Source: Hippea jasoniae
GTDB lineage: Bacteria > Campylobacterota_A > Desulfurellia > Desulfurellales > Hippeaceae
Reading direction: 5' to 3'
Length of the DNA stretch: 64,000 nucleotides
Assembly: GCF_000744435.1 (NCBI RefSeq)
Contig: NZ_JQLX01000013.1
Span: 1-64,000, forward strand
Positions 34,285 to 43,128 of the stretch are shown piece after piece (positions within the stretch are counted from its first letter, which is position 1; every line of letters starts with the position of its first letter). The translations under genes and the position numbers were made by a program. The notes beneath the pieces are model-generated. The model did no database searches, was not told where the DNA came from, and saw only the letters and a program-made list of their open reading frames with translations.

Positions 34285-34859
34285 TACTTTACCTCCTCAT
34301 AGGCTACTTCTATTGCCTTTCTATTGCCCTCTATGATTTTTTCTGGAAATTTACCTGTTTCTTTTAGTAGTTCTACGACACCCTTTGATACATCTTCTTT
34401 GGAGAATAAACCTGCAACTTTTGCCAAAGCTCCGATCATAGGTGTGTTTGGAATAGCCCTTCCCAATGCTTCGATGCTTATTTTGTTTGCATCAAGTACA
34501 TATACCTCATAGTCTTCAAGTCCCAGCTCTTTGACGACCTCATCCTTACTAAATGCTGTGTTTATTATAACCTTACCTGTTGGTTTCAATCCTTCTTTTA
34601 CATCAACAAGTCCCATTAAGGTTGGGTCAAGTAGCAAAACAATATCTGGCTCCATATACTCTGAATGATCTCTAATCGGTTTTTCATCAACCCTTGTAAA
34701 TGCAACAACTGGTGCTCCGCGCTTTTCAGCACCGTAAACTGCAAAACCCTGAGCATAAATTCCCTCTTCTTGGGAGATGAGTTCAGCTAATGTTTTAGCT
34801 GCAGTAACTGCTCCCTGACCGGCTCTGCCGTGCCATCTAATTTCTAATTTCTTGGTCAT
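34284..34859 (-). CDS. porG: Pyruvate:ferredoxin oxidoreductase, gamma subunit
   Basis: The 191-residue subunit opens with LEIRWHGRAGQGAVTAAKTL, the family hallmark. It continues with AQGFAVYGAEKRGAPVVAFTRV and NTPMIGALAKV, all typical of the CoA-binding-region subunit. It is first of the four por genes. The gap to recR upstream is only about 20 bases, so readthrough from the dnaX-ybaB-recR run is possible. Confidence 0.95.
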   Translation of the reverse strand: MTKKLEIRWHGRAGQGAVTAAKTLAELISQEEGIYAQGFAVYGAEKRGAPVVAFTRVDEKPIRDHSEYMEPDIVLLLDPTLMGLVDVKEGLKPTGKVIINTAFSKDEVVKELGLEDYEVYVLDANKISIEALGRAIPNTPMIGALAKVAGLFSKEDVSKGVVELLKETGKFPEKIIEGNRKAIEVAYEEVK

Positions 34860-34880
34860 CTTCTAACCCCCAACGATTTT

Positions 34881-35480
34881 TTATAGCAATGTCCTTTTTG
34901 AGAATGCCTCTATAAGTGTTTTTCTGTCTATGTAATTAATGTTTGCCCCAACAGGAATACCGCTTGAGATTCTTGAAAGTTTTACATCGCTGTTTTTTAG
35001 TTTATCTTTTATATACTGAGCTGTTAAATCACCCTCTGTTGTTGAACTGATAACAAGTATGATTTCTTTAATATTTTCCTCTTTTACTCTACTAACCAAG
35101 TAATCGATCCTCTTTATAGCGGTTTCTATGCCGTATATAGGTGAAAAGAGCCCCCCCAATATAAAATATAGCCCATTATACACAGATGCCGTTTCAATTT
35201 CAAGGAGATTTTCAGTGGATTCTAATACGCAGATGGTTGTTCTGTCTCTTTCGGTGTCTTTGCAGATGTTACAGATTTCATCGGTATTTGTTGTGATATT
35301 GAAACATTTTTTACAGATTCTTACCCTGCTTATGATATTCTCCAAAGATTCCTTTATATTTAAGGCTACCTCTTTGTGGGTGGCAAGCCAGTAAGCATAC
35401 TTTAAGGCATTTTTCTGACCCACGCCAGGTATATTTGTAAATTGTTGTGATAGATCATTTAATAATTTCTCAGATTCCAT
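34881..35480 (-). CDS. recR: Recombination mediator protein RecR
   Basis: Acts with RecO/RecF in loading RecA at gaps. The 199-residue protein has a helix-hairpin-helix (FTNIPGVGQKNALKYAYWLA near 15-34), a four-cysteine zinc finger (CKKCFNITTNTDEICNIC near 56-73) and a Toprim domain starting TICVLESTENLLEIE near 82-96. YFILGGLFSPIYGI also fits the family. It overlaps ybaB by one base, the standard dnaX-ybaB-recR order. Confidence 0.96.
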   Translation of the reverse strand: MESEKLLNDLSQQFTNIPGVGQKNALKYAYWLATHKEVALNIKESLENIISRVRICKKCFNITTNTDEICNICKDTERDRTTICVLESTENLLEIETASVYNGLYFILGGLFSPIYGIETAIKRIDYLVSRVKEENIKEIILVISSTTEGDLTAQYIKDKLKNSDVKLSRISSGIPVGANINYIDRKTLIEAFSKRTLL

Positions 35481-35809
35481 TAAAACATTCCGGGAATATT
35501 CAAACCTCCAGTTATAGCGGAGATTTTTTCTTCCATCTTTTCCTTTGCCTTTCTTATTGCCTCATTAACACCTGAGAGCACTAAATCCTCAAGTGTTTCG
35601 ATATCGTCTGGATCAACTATCTCTTTTGAGAGTTTTATGTTAACCACCTCGCCAGCTCCGTTTGCCTCAACGGTTACCATGCCACCACCAACAGTTACCT
35701 CAACTGTTTCTTTTGCTGCTTCTTCCTGTGCCTGAGCTATTTGTTTTTGAATTTTTTTTGCCTGATTAAGTAGGCTGTTTAAATCCATTCCACCAAAGTT
35801 TTTTGCCAT
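35480..35809 (-). CDS. YbaB/EbfC nucleoid-associated protein
   Basis: Small DNA-binding protein (109 residues) found next to dnaX and recR in most bacteria. LLNQAKKIQKQIAQAQEEAA forms the first helix, VTVGGGMVTVEANGAGEVVN the central sheet and DPDDIETLEDLVLSGVNEAI the last helices, all hallmarks of the family. It lies 31 bases after dnaX. Confidence 0.96.
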   Translation of the reverse strand: MAKNFGGMDLNSLLNQAKKIQKQIAQAQEEAAKETVEVTVGGGMVTVEANGAGEVVNIKLSKEIVDPDDIETLEDLVLSGVNEAIRKAKEKMEEKISAITGGLNIPGMF

Positions 35810-35840
35810 CTTGCACCCCTTTCTTCGATTTAATTATAGA

Positions 35841-37055
35841 TTAATTTTTTATTTTTTCAATATTTACTATTTTACCCTTAAATATAGTAAGGACTTCATC
35901 TACTGTGGATTGATTGTTTTTTTGTGGGATATTGCTATGTTTTGATGTTTCTTTAAAAGAGGAGTTAATAGGCTCACTTGATGGTTTATTGTTTAATACT
36001 GCAGATGTTTCAAAACCTAAAAGCTTTTCTATAACCTTTTCTATACTCTCAAGCTCTGCAGCTGCAAAAGATTTATAAGTTGCTACGATCAATGCATCTA
36101 AGGGGTCAACTTTTCTTTTTATATCGCCCAACGCTTTGTAAAATATATTTAAAAGAGCTACCTTTTTTTCTAATGATATTTCCTGCTTTATAAGGTTTTC
36201 TATAATCTGGGAGCAAAACTGTTCAAGGTTTACCGAATTTTCATACAGTGTGTATATTAAATCAATTGCCGAGCGATTTTTGTTGATAACAAATTCGATA
36301 AATTCCTCTATTTTTTGTGTAGTGGAGATACCTGCTACTAAAGAGGCATCATCGGCTGTAATGTTGCCTTCTAATTTAAAGGCTATGCATCTATCAAGCA
36401 GGCCTTCTGCAACCCTCAAAGATCCCATACTTGCTTTAGCTATAAGCTTTATAGCTTCACTTTCTATGTCTATTTTTTCGTTTTGAGCAATTTGGGTTAG
36501 TTTTTTTTCAATTTCTTTTTCAGGAATTCTTGTTAGTGTCAATATTTGACATCTTGAAAGTATTGTTTCTGGAATTTTTTCAATTGCCGTGGTGGCAAAG
36601 ATAAATTTTACATATTCTGGGGGCTCCTCAATGGTCTTAAGCATGGCATTGAAGGCTTCCTGAGTGAACATATGAATCTCGTCGATTATGTAAACCTTAA
36701 ACCGTCTCTTTAGTGGTGGATATTTAATACTTTCTATGATTTCTCTTGCGTTTTCAATTTTTCTGCTTGATGCACCGTCGATTTCAATAACATCAATATC
36801 TCTGCCTTTCTGTATAGCGATGCATGCTTCGCATTGATTGCATGGATCTGTTGTAGGCCCTTTTTCGCAGTTGATTGATTTTGCAATAATACGCGCAAGA
36901 GAAGTTTTGCCCACTCCCATCGGGCCTGATAGAAGAATGGCATGATGCAATTTATTTGATTGGATTGCGTTTCTTAAGATTGTTGTGGCAACAGGCTGAC
37001 CAATAACTTCATCTAACTTTGTAGGTCTGTATTTTCTGGCTAATACCTTGTACAT
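35841..37055 (-). CDS. dnaX: DNA polymerase III clamp-loader subunit (gamma/tau)
   Basis: ATPase of the sliding-clamp loader. The 404-residue protein opens YKVLARKYRPTKLDEVIGQ, with P-loop SGPMGVGKTSLARI near 44-57, four zinc-binding cysteines (CEKGPTTDPCNQCEAC), YIIDEIHMFTQEAFNAML (Walker B), and the sensor region FATTAIEKIPETILSRCQ. It is close to gamma in length, so the tau-specific part is small or missing. I see no A-rich slippery heptamer before the stop that would suggest programmed frameshifting. It follows the SRP RNA gene on the same strand. Confidence 0.95.
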   Translation of the reverse strand: MYKVLARKYRPTKLDEVIGQPVATTILRNAIQSNKLHHAILLSGPMGVGKTSLARIIAKSINCEKGPTTDPCNQCEACIAIQKGRDIDVIEIDGASSRKIENAREIIESIKYPPLKRRFKVYIIDEIHMFTQEAFNAMLKTIEEPPEYVKFIFATTAIEKIPETILSRCQILTLTRIPEKEIEKKLTQIAQNEKIDIESEAIKLIAKASMGSLRVAEGLLDRCIAFKLEGNITADDASLVAGISTTQKIEEFIEFVINKNRSAIDLIYTLYENSVNLEQFCSQIIENLIKQEISLEKKVALLNIFYKALGDIKRKVDPLDALIVATYKSFAAAELESIEKVIEKLLGFETSAVLNNKPSSEPINSSFKETSKHSNIPQKNNQSTVDEVLTIFKGKIVNIEKIKN

Positions 37056-37065
37056 CGTTTCCCCT

Positions 37066-37189
37066 TAGCGATGCTCATCAGGGCAGGACACTGAACGCTC
37101 ACACAACCAGACCTACCGTTGCTCCCTTCCGGGCCTGGCGGGGTTCAGCCTGGCGTGTGTCGCCCAGGCCCACCCGATGAACATCGCTA
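37066..37189 (-). ncRNA. ffs: Signal recognition particle RNA (bacterial small type)
   Basis: The minus strand carries the conserved domain IV hairpin: CAGGCCCGGAAGGGAGCAAC with GGTAGGTCTGG after it, and GGGTGGGCCTGGGCGACAC on the 5' side. The ends pair (TAGCGATG with CATCGCTA), so the RNA folds into one long hairpin of roughly 115-124 bases. It sits between tRNA-Arg and dnaX, a common location. Exact ends are approximate. Confidence 0.95.
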
Positions 37190-37197
37190 AAAGAAAA

Positions 37198-37274
37198 TGG
37201 CGCGCCCAAGAGGATTCGAACCTCTGACCCCAAGAACCGCAATCTTGTGCTCTATCCAACTGAGCTATGGGCGC
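37198..37274 (-). tRNA. tRNA-Arg (GCG)
   Basis: A 77-base cloverleaf: acceptor GCGCCCA with TGGGCGC, anticodon stem CAAGA/TCTTG with loop TTGCGGT, and T-loop TTCGAAT. The 3' CCA is encoded. The anticodon reads GCG, which decodes CGC and CGU. Most bacteria use an ACG (inosine-modified) tRNA for this box. Confidence 0.93.
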
Positions 37275-37291
37275 CCCTTGTTCTTTTTAGA

Positions 37292-37386
<95 letters not shown>

Positions 37387-37398
37387 GACTGCGCTTTG

Positions 37399-37426
37399 AT
37401 ACTAACACATTTTTAAAAAAAGTCAA
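37399..37426 (-). promoter_or_regulatory. Predicted promoter of the tRNA-Ser/tRNA-Arg/SRP RNA cluster
   Basis: TTGACT (37426-37421) and TAGTAT (37404-37399) with a 16-base spacer, 12 bases before the tRNA-Ser 5' end. It may also serve dnaX downstream. Confidence 0.55.
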
Positions 37427-37432
37427 GATGGC

Positions 37433-38644
37433 TTAAGAGTATATGCTATCTGCGAATTCTACAGCATCAAGGTAGCAGGAGTTTATGCATCCTGTATCTA
37501 TGTTAAGAGAGGTAGATATTTTTTGGGCATCCTCGAAATTGGCTTTCTCGTATTGCTTTATAAAGTTCAATAAATTTAAATATGGTGATGGTTTGTTCAA
37601 TAATGCATTCCTGATTTCTTCATCAAGAAAATTTAATTCTTTTAAAATTTTATTCATCGGTTTAGAAAGCATTGTATCCATCAGTGAAAATAGCCCTGTA
37701 AAGTAGGCTTTTTCTTTATCGAGCTTAAAATGGTCTGAAAGGTTTTGAGCAAATTTTGCCCTTATTGTTGCTAAAACGGCCAACTCTTGAGGTTTTTCTT
37801 CGGCTAATTTTGACATGTAGATGATGTTCAGCCATTCTTTAATTTTCTTTTCACCCAAAAGATCGACAGCCTGTTTTATGGAGGTAACCTTTCTTTTTAA
37901 GCCGTAAAAGGGGGAATTTATTAGCGATAAGAGTTTTGTTGAAAGGTAAATGTCTCCGCTGATTAGTTTAATCAATTCCTCTTTGGATGTGTTTGGGCCG
38001 TTTATGACTTTGATAGCTTTGATAATTGTTGTCTGATACGGTGCAATATCTTTTTTTACTTCTATTGTAGGTTTTTCAAAAAAGAACCCCTGAAAATACT
38101 CAAAACCCAACTGTTTGGCAAACTCAAAATCCTCTTTTGTTTCAACCTTTTCTGCTAAAAGTTTTAATTTATACGGTTTATAAAGCTCAACCTCTTTTTT
38201 TATCTTTTCCTTTGATAATTCCAAAAAATCAACCTTTATAATATCTGCAAGTTTCACAAGCTCTGAGAGATTTTCCTCAAAAACAAAATCATCTAATGCA
38301 ATTAGATAGCCTTCTTTTTTTGCCTCTTTTAGCGCCTCAACGACTTCCTTGTCTGCTTTTACATCCTCAAGTACTTCAACCACTATTCTTTCTTTAGGTA
38401 GAACATCAAAAACCCTTTCTGTAATTAAATCTTTTGTGAAGTTTATAAATAGTCTGCCTTTTTTTGCTATTCTATCAAGACCGATATTTAAAAATGCGTT
38501 AATTATAACCCTCTTTGTTGAAACTTCACCATCAAAACTGGTTGTGCTTACATTTTTTGATTTGTTTTCTCTGTATAATAATTCATAACCAAATGTTTTG
38601 CCGTTTGCTTTAAGTATCGCCTGTCTACCGATAAGAAAGTCCAT
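37433..38644 (-). CDS. EAL-HDOD signalling protein (YuxH-like)
   Basis: Cytoplasmic regulator of 403 residues. The N-terminal half is an EAL domain opening FLIGRQAILKANGKTFGYEL, with VVEVLEDV, LDDFVFEENLSELVKLADI and KVDFLEL. Several catalytic residues of true c-di-GMP phosphodiesterases appear to be missing (no intact EAL at the ELLYR position), so it is probably a binding or inactive domain. The C-terminal half (about 200-400) is an HDOD domain (LSTKLLSLINSPFYGL, then SIKQAVDLLGEKKIKEW). Proteins of this build often control motility, which fits the flagellar genes nearby. It lies 15 bases after the thioredoxin-like gene. Confidence 0.88.
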   Translation of the reverse strand: MDFLIGRQAILKANGKTFGYELLYRENKSKNVSTTSFDGEVSTKRVIINAFLNIGLDRIAKKGRLFINFTKDLITERVFDVLPKERIVVEVLEDVKADKEVVEALKEAKKEGYLIALDDFVFEENLSELVKLADIIKVDFLELSKEKIKKEVELYKPYKLKLLAEKVETKEDFEFAKQLGFEYFQGFFFEKPTIEVKKDIAPYQTTIIKAIKVINGPNTSKEELIKLISGDIYLSTKLLSLINSPFYGLKRKVTSIKQAVDLLGEKKIKEWLNIIYMSKLAEEKPQELAVLATIRAKFAQNLSDHFKLDKEKAYFTGLFSLMDTMLSKPMNKILKELNFLDEEIRNALLNKPSPYLNLLNFIKQYEKANFEDAQKISTSLNIDTGCINSCYLDAVEFADSIYS

Positions 38645-38659
38645 TTATTTATTTCTCCT

Positions 38660-39130
38660 TTAAGGCGTTGAGAGATACTCTTTAAGGCTCATTGTTTTGT
38701 ATGCTTTTGTGTCGACATACGATAACACCTTAACAAAAGTGTCAGGCGGCAAATATCCTGGAACAATGGCTATAGCCTTTAGGTTTTTATCCGTTATAAC
38801 AACATAAGGCGTTGAGCCCATAAAACCATACATAATAGCTAAATCTATCGCTTTTAGTTTTAATTGTCCATTTTTTGAGGGTATTAGATATTTTTTGTTT
38901 TCGTCTGTATGGATAAAATACACGCTCATTTTTTTGAGGTATTTTTTCTCTATTTTAGAATGTTCAAAATCGTTTTTAAGCTTTTTGCAGTAAGGGCATG
39001 TTGTTGAATCAAACACTAAAACCGTATATCTGCCCTTTGTTTCTATTTTTACTGTTTTTGATGCGTGATTGCAGGATGATAACACTACTGCAAATGCAAA
39101 TAAAGCAAGAAAAATTAAAAACCTTCTCAT
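38660..39130 (-). CDS. Thioredoxin-fold lipoprotein
   Basis: Envelope-anchored redox protein, about 156 residues. A lipoprotein signal ends with LSSC (Cys20). The thioredoxin-like part has YTVLVFDSTTCPYCKKL, with the CPYC active site at 45-48, and the cis-proline loop GSTPYVVI further on. This resembles SoxW/thioredoxin-2-like periplasmic proteins that reduce disulfides. The ATG at 39130 has GGAGG a few bases upstream; the frame stays open further upstream but without a good site. The ccdA-type gene elsewhere in this window could supply its electrons. Confidence 0.85.
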   Translation of the reverse strand: MRRFLIFLALFAFAVVLSSCNHASKTVKIETKGRYTVLVFDSTTCPYCKKLKNDFEHSKIEKKYLKKMSVYFIHTDENKKYLIPSKNGQLKLKAIDLAIMYGFMGSTPYVVITDKNLKAIAIVPGYLPPDTFVKVLSYVDTKAYKTMSLKEYLSTP

Positions 39131-39171
39131 AAAACCTCCAGGAATAAATTTTATCACAAAACTAATTTGTG

Positions 39172-39489
39172 TCAAAAGAAATAATGAAACACCCAATCAA
39201 GCCTGCCATGCTTTAAAAAGTACATTCCGCTAAATTTCATAACCTCCTTAATTTTCAGTCTCATTTGTGGCTTGTAGCAATGGATTTTGCAGTGTTTGCA
39301 TTGAGGTTTGGGATCAAGAGGGCAGGCATATAACCTTTGAAGCGAATACTCAAGTAGTTCATAACATTCCTTACAATAGCCATCTTTATATTCTTTTCTG
39401 CCTTTTCTTAGATGATTTTCCCTGCAATAGACAGCTATAAACTTTTTTAATATCTTTTCATCTTTTTTTATGCGTTTCTGTTTGTTCAC
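39172..39489 (-). CDS. YgbA-like nitrous-oxide-stimulated-promoter family protein
   Basis: Small cysteine-rich protein of 105 residues. It has YCRENHLRKGRKEYKDGYCKECYELLEYS followed by CPLDPKPQCKHCKIHCYK near 56-73, the cysteine pattern of the YgbA family. In enteric bacteria this family is expressed under nitrosative stress and its biochemical role is not settled; the cysteines may bind metal. It overlaps purD by four bases, so it is probably cotranscribed. Confidence 0.85.
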   Translation of the reverse strand: MNKQKRIKKDEKILKKFIAVYCRENHLRKGRKEYKDGYCKECYELLEYSLQRLYACPLDPKPQCKHCKIHCYKPQMRLKIKEVMKFSGMYFLKHGRLDWVFHYFF

Positions 39490-40760
39490 AGATACTTATA
39501 TGCTTTATTGCCTATGTCTTTTCTATAGTGCATTTTATCAAAATGAATCAGTTTTATAGCCTCGTAGGCTTTTTGCTGGGCTTTTTTAAACTCTTTATCA
39601 ATAGCAACAACATTCAAAACCCTGCCGCCGCTTGTTAAGATTTTGCCATTTTGCATTTTTGTGCCTGCATGAAATATTATAATGTCATCTAAATTTTGTA
39701 CCTCTGTCAATCCTTCAATGGGTATATTTTTTTCATATTTCAGTGGATAGCCTCCGCTTGATATAACCACGCATACAGCATAGCTGTCTTTCCATTTAAG
39801 GTTTATTGAGTTTAGTGTGCCTTCTGTTGATGCAAGCATAACCTCAAGCAGATCACTTTCAAGTAAAGGCAGTATGGCCTGGGTTTCTGGATCTCCAAAT
39901 CTGCAGTTAAATTCAAGGACATAGGGGTTATTATCTTTTATCATTAAGCCTGCATATAGCACGCCTTTGTAGGGAGCACCTTCATTTTTTAAGCCGTTGA
40001 TTGCTTTAAGCATTATTTCATTTATGATTCTTTCTTTTAATGTGTCGTTGATGATGGGGGCTGGTGCATATGCACCCATTCCGCCAGTATTTGGACCCTC
40101 ATCATTGTCAAATACAGGTTTATGGTCCTGTGCAGCTATCATTGGCACGATATTGTCTCCATCACTAAAAATCAAAAACGATGCCTCTTCACCTTCTAAA
40201 AATTCCTCAACAACGACTCTTTTGCCTGCATCACCAAATCTTTTATTTATAAATATTTCCTCTAAAGCTTTTATAGCTTCCTCTGTGCTTTTTGCTACAG
40301 TTACGCCTTTTCCAGCTGCAAGACCATCTGCTTTAACAACAATGGGGGCGCCTTTTTTTACCACATACTCTTTTGCTTTGTTAAAATCCTCAAAAACCTC
40401 GTATTCTGCTGTTGGTATATTGTATTTTTTTAAAAAGTTTTTGGTGAAGGATTTACTTGCCTCGATTCTTGCTGCCTTTTTGGTTGGTCCAAACGCCTTT
40501 ATACCTGCTTTGTTTAGTTCATCTACAATGCCTTCTGCTAAAGGATTTTCTGGACCTATAACAACATAATCTATTGTTTCTTCTTTGCAAAATTCCACTA
40601 TGCCGTTTATATCCTCTGCCGAGATAGGAATATTTTCAGCTATAGATAAACTGCCTGCATTCCCAGGTATGCAATATAGCTTTTTACATAGCGGTGATTT
40701 GCTTATTGAGTGGGCTATTGCATGCTCTCTGCCGCCTCCGCCAACGATAGCAACCTTCAT
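39486..40760 (-). CDS. purD: Phosphoribosylamine-glycine ligase
   Basis: Second step of purine synthesis, joining glycine to phosphoribosylamine with ATP. The 424-residue ATP-grasp protein begins MKVAIVGGGGREHAIA, has YVVIGPENPLAEGIVDEL, KADGLAAGKGVTVA near 143-156, NDEGPNTGGMGAYAP and LEFNCRFGDPETQ near 285-297, all characteristic. No other purine genes are in the window. Confidence 0.97.
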   Translation of the reverse strand: MKVAIVGGGGREHAIAHSISKSPLCKKLYCIPGNAGSLSIAENIPISAEDINGIVEFCKEETIDYVVIGPENPLAEGIVDELNKAGIKAFGPTKKAARIEASKSFTKNFLKKYNIPTAEYEVFEDFNKAKEYVVKKGAPIVVKADGLAAGKGVTVAKSTEEAIKALEEIFINKRFGDAGKRVVVEEFLEGEEASFLIFSDGDNIVPMIAAQDHKPVFDNDEGPNTGGMGAYAPAPIINDTLKERIINEIMLKAINGLKNEGAPYKGVLYAGLMIKDNNPYVLEFNCRFGDPETQAILPLLESDLLEVMLASTEGTLNSINLKWKDSYAVCVVISSGGYPLKYEKNIPIEGLTEVQNLDDIIIFHAGTKMQNGKILTSGGRVLNVVAIDKEFKKAQQKAYEAIKLIHFDKMHYRKDIGNKAYKYL

Positions 40761-40793
40761 TTTTCCTCCTACAATTTTTATAGAGTATGCTTT

Positions 40794-42398
40794 TTAGAGT
40801 TTAAATTTATTTACCTCCTGAGAAACCTTTTCAGCTATCTCTTTTAGCTCAACCGATGCTCTTGATACATCCTCTGCTGCTTTAGCATTTTCCCTTGCTG
40901 CCTCAACAACCTCTTTGACCTGAGAGTCGATCTCTGCCACTGTTGCTGAAATCTCCTCAATGGCAGCGGATGTTGAGTTTATCTCATCAATTGTTTTGTT
41001 GGTTCTATCTACAACATCGTTGATATGGTCTTTGTTTTTCTGAATGGCGTTTGCCTCAGATAGTATGCTTTCTTGCGTTTTTTTGGTTTTTTCAATGGCT
41101 TTTTCAACATCAGCCTGCATCTTTACAATCATGTTTCTTATCTCTTCTGTTGAACTCTGCGTCTTTTCTGCTAATTTCCTAACCTCATCTGCAACCACAG
41201 CAAAGCCTCGTCCTGCCTCACCGGCTCGTGCTGCCTCAATTGCAGCATTTAGAGCAAGCAGATTGGTTTGATCAGCGATTTCACTAATCACATCAACAAT
41301 TTTTCCGATACCTTGAGATGATTCGCCAACTATATTGATCTGCTCCATTGTCTCTTCTGCTAATTTTGCATTTTTATCCATATTCTTTACACGCTCTTCT
41401 ATATCATCAATCATCTTTTCGTTTACTTCTCCAATTGCATTTGCAAGGTGGGTTACATTTTCTGCAGCCCTTGCAATATCATCGATTGCCTTTGCAGTAT
41501 CGTTGATGGCGTTTACTATTTCATCCATGCTGCGCGTGGTTTGTTCGTTTGTTGCTGCCATTTCTGTGGCGGCTGATGATAGGCTTGCAGAATGGGAAAC
41601 CATAACATCAGAGGCGTTTTTAATATCCTGCACCATTTTTTGCAGTTCTTTTGCCATATCGTTGAGGTCCCTTTTTAGTTTGCCGATCTCGTTGTTTTCT
41701 ATCGACTGAAATCTTATATTTAGTTCCCCATGTTTAAATCTTTCAATAATAATTGAGACTTCTTTTAGAGGTTCTAATAGATAATTTTTTACACTAAAGA
41801 ATATAATTAAAACAATTCCAAAAAGAATGATATAAATTAAGACCATTACCATATCTGTGGTTTTAAAAGAGTTTTCAAGCTTTGATATTGTGTTTTTTAC
41901 CAAAGCTATTCTGCTGTCTGTTAGAGATTCTATCTCATTTTCGATTTGGATAGTTTTACTATCTATTTTGTTAATATCGGCTGTATTGTTATTTTCTATT
42001 GCTTTTTTGATTTCATCTGCTGCGATAACAAGTTGCCTTTGAATGAGGGAGTTCAGGTTTCTCAATCTTTCAACTTCAGAGTTAGATAGAGTTTCTCTGT
42101 GATGCGAAAGGTCTTTATTGATCAGGTTTGCTATAGTAGAGAAATTATTTTTTGCCCTTTCTAATAAGTTGGAATCTTTTAAAGAAAATGCTTTAAACAG
42201 AAGTTTTTCACCTTTTGCAAAATTGCTTTCTATTTTGTGGTATAGACTCAGCTGTGCAAGATCTCTTTTATAAACCCTATCAAGGTGTCTTTGGTAAGAT
42301 TTTAATACAGAAAATGTATAAGCAGAAGCAATGAGTAAACCTACAAGTATCAGCAGAACCCCACCCAGACTCAATGTTTTGACCGATAAATTTCTCAT
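40794..42398 (-). CDS. Methyl-accepting chemotaxis protein
   Basis: Transmembrane chemoreceptor of 534 residues. A membrane segment lies at about 12-32, followed by a helical periplasmic domain (four-helix-bundle type) to about 185, and a second membrane segment [20 protein letters not shown] near 180-205. A HAMP domain ([20 protein letters not shown]) and the signalling domain follow, with the hairpin tip [20 protein letters not shown] and [19 protein letters not shown]. The ligand is unknown. There is no pentapeptide CheR tether at the C-terminus. It is alone between purD and the flagellar-biogenesis genes. Confidence 0.94.
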   Translation of the reverse strand: MRNLSVKTLSLGGVLLILVGLLIASAYTFSVLKSYQRHLDRVYKRDLAQLSLYHKIESNFAKGEKLLFKAFSLKDSNLLERAKNNFSTIANLINKDLSHHRETLSNSEVERLRNLNSLIQRQLVIAADEIKKAIENNNTADINKIDSKTIQIENEIESLTDSRIALVKNTISKLENSFKTTDMVMVLIYIILFGIVLIIFFSVKNYLLEPLKEVSIIIERFKHGELNIRFQSIENNEIGKLKRDLNDMAKELQKMVQDIKNASDVMVSHSASLSSAATEMAATNEQTTRSMDEIVNAINDTAKAIDDIARAAENVTHLANAIGEVNEKMIDDIEERVKNMDKNAKLAEETMEQINIVGESSQGIGKIVDVISEIADQTNLLALNAAIEAARAGEAGRGFAVVADEVRKLAEKTQSSTEEIRNMIVKMQADVEKAIEKTKKTQESILSEANAIQKNKDHINDVVDRTNKTIDEINSTSAAIEEISATVAEIDSQVKEVVEAARENAKAAEDVSRASVELKEIAEKVSQEVNKFKL

Positions 42399-42453
42399 TG
42401 CTCACCTCCTTTTTTTGCCTTAATAAATAGTCCAGCTTTTTTAGCTTTCAAGC

Positions 42454-43128
42454 CTAAAATCCCCCGTTGTAGATTAAGTATGCGCCAGCTATCATTAATA
42501 AAACACCGGATATTTTTTGCAGTAGATCCAGTCTTTTGAAGGTTTTTGAGATTTTAAAAAAGTAGTTGATTGAGAATGCAAAAATAAGAAATGGAAAACC
42601 TACACCTAAGGAATAGATGAGCAACAAAAGACTGCCCTGTTTCACAGAAGCTGTGTCTGCTGCAAGAATTAAAATAGAGGAAAGCATCGGCCCTACACAT
42701 GGACTCCATCCAAAGGCAAAAATCACACCAAAAATAAAAGAGGATAGATAGCCAGGTGTTCTATTACAGGTTGTTAGTCGTTTTGTTCTATTTAGAAAAT
42801 CGATTTTTATTACCTCAGATAGCTGCAATCCAAAAAGAATAAGAATAACACCAGAAATCCTTGCAAGTATAACTTTATTGGAGAGCAAAAAAATACCTAT
42901 GGAGCTTGAAGCTGCACCCATTGTTATAAAGATTAAGGAGAAACCAAGAATAAACAGTGTCGTTTTGATAAAAATTATATGTGGCTGGGTATTTGCCCCG
43001 CTTTTTAACTCCTCAAGCGTATGTCCTGTAACAAAGGAAAGATAAACAGGGATTAAGGGGAAAATGCAGGGTGAAAAAAAGCTTGCCAAGCCGCCAAAAA
43101 AAGCTCCCCAGATTAAACTTAAACTCAT
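42454..43128 (-). CDS. CcdA-like cytochrome c biogenesis / thiol transporter protein
   Basis: Six-helix inner-membrane protein of 224 residues that passes electrons from cytoplasmic thioredoxin to periplasmic thiol proteins. Conserved cysteines lie in FFSPCIFPLIPVYLSFVTG near 17-35 and GWSPCVGPMLSSIL near 139-152, the pair that defines the family. It overlaps flhG by one base and is the last gene of the flagellar run; a functional link is not obvious. Confidence 0.92.
   Translation of the reverse strand: MSLSLIWGAFFGGLASFFSPCIFPLIPVYLSFVTGHTLEELKSGANTQPHIIFIKTTLFILGFSLIFITMGAASSSIGIFLLSNKVILARISGVILILFGLQLSEVIKIDFLNRTKRLTTCNRTPGYLSSFIFGVIFAFGWSPCVGPMLSSILILAADTASVKQGSLLLLIYSLGVGFPFLIFAFSINYFFKISKTFKRLDLLQKISGVLLMIAGAYLIYNGGF

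Noticed and set aside
35841-37055. dnaX programmed frameshifting (gamma/tau)
   Set aside because: The single frame already ends at gamma-like length and no A-rich slippery site or following stem was seen.
39997-40569. 190-codon open frame opposite purD
   Set aside because: It mirrors purD codons in antisense and shows no family features.
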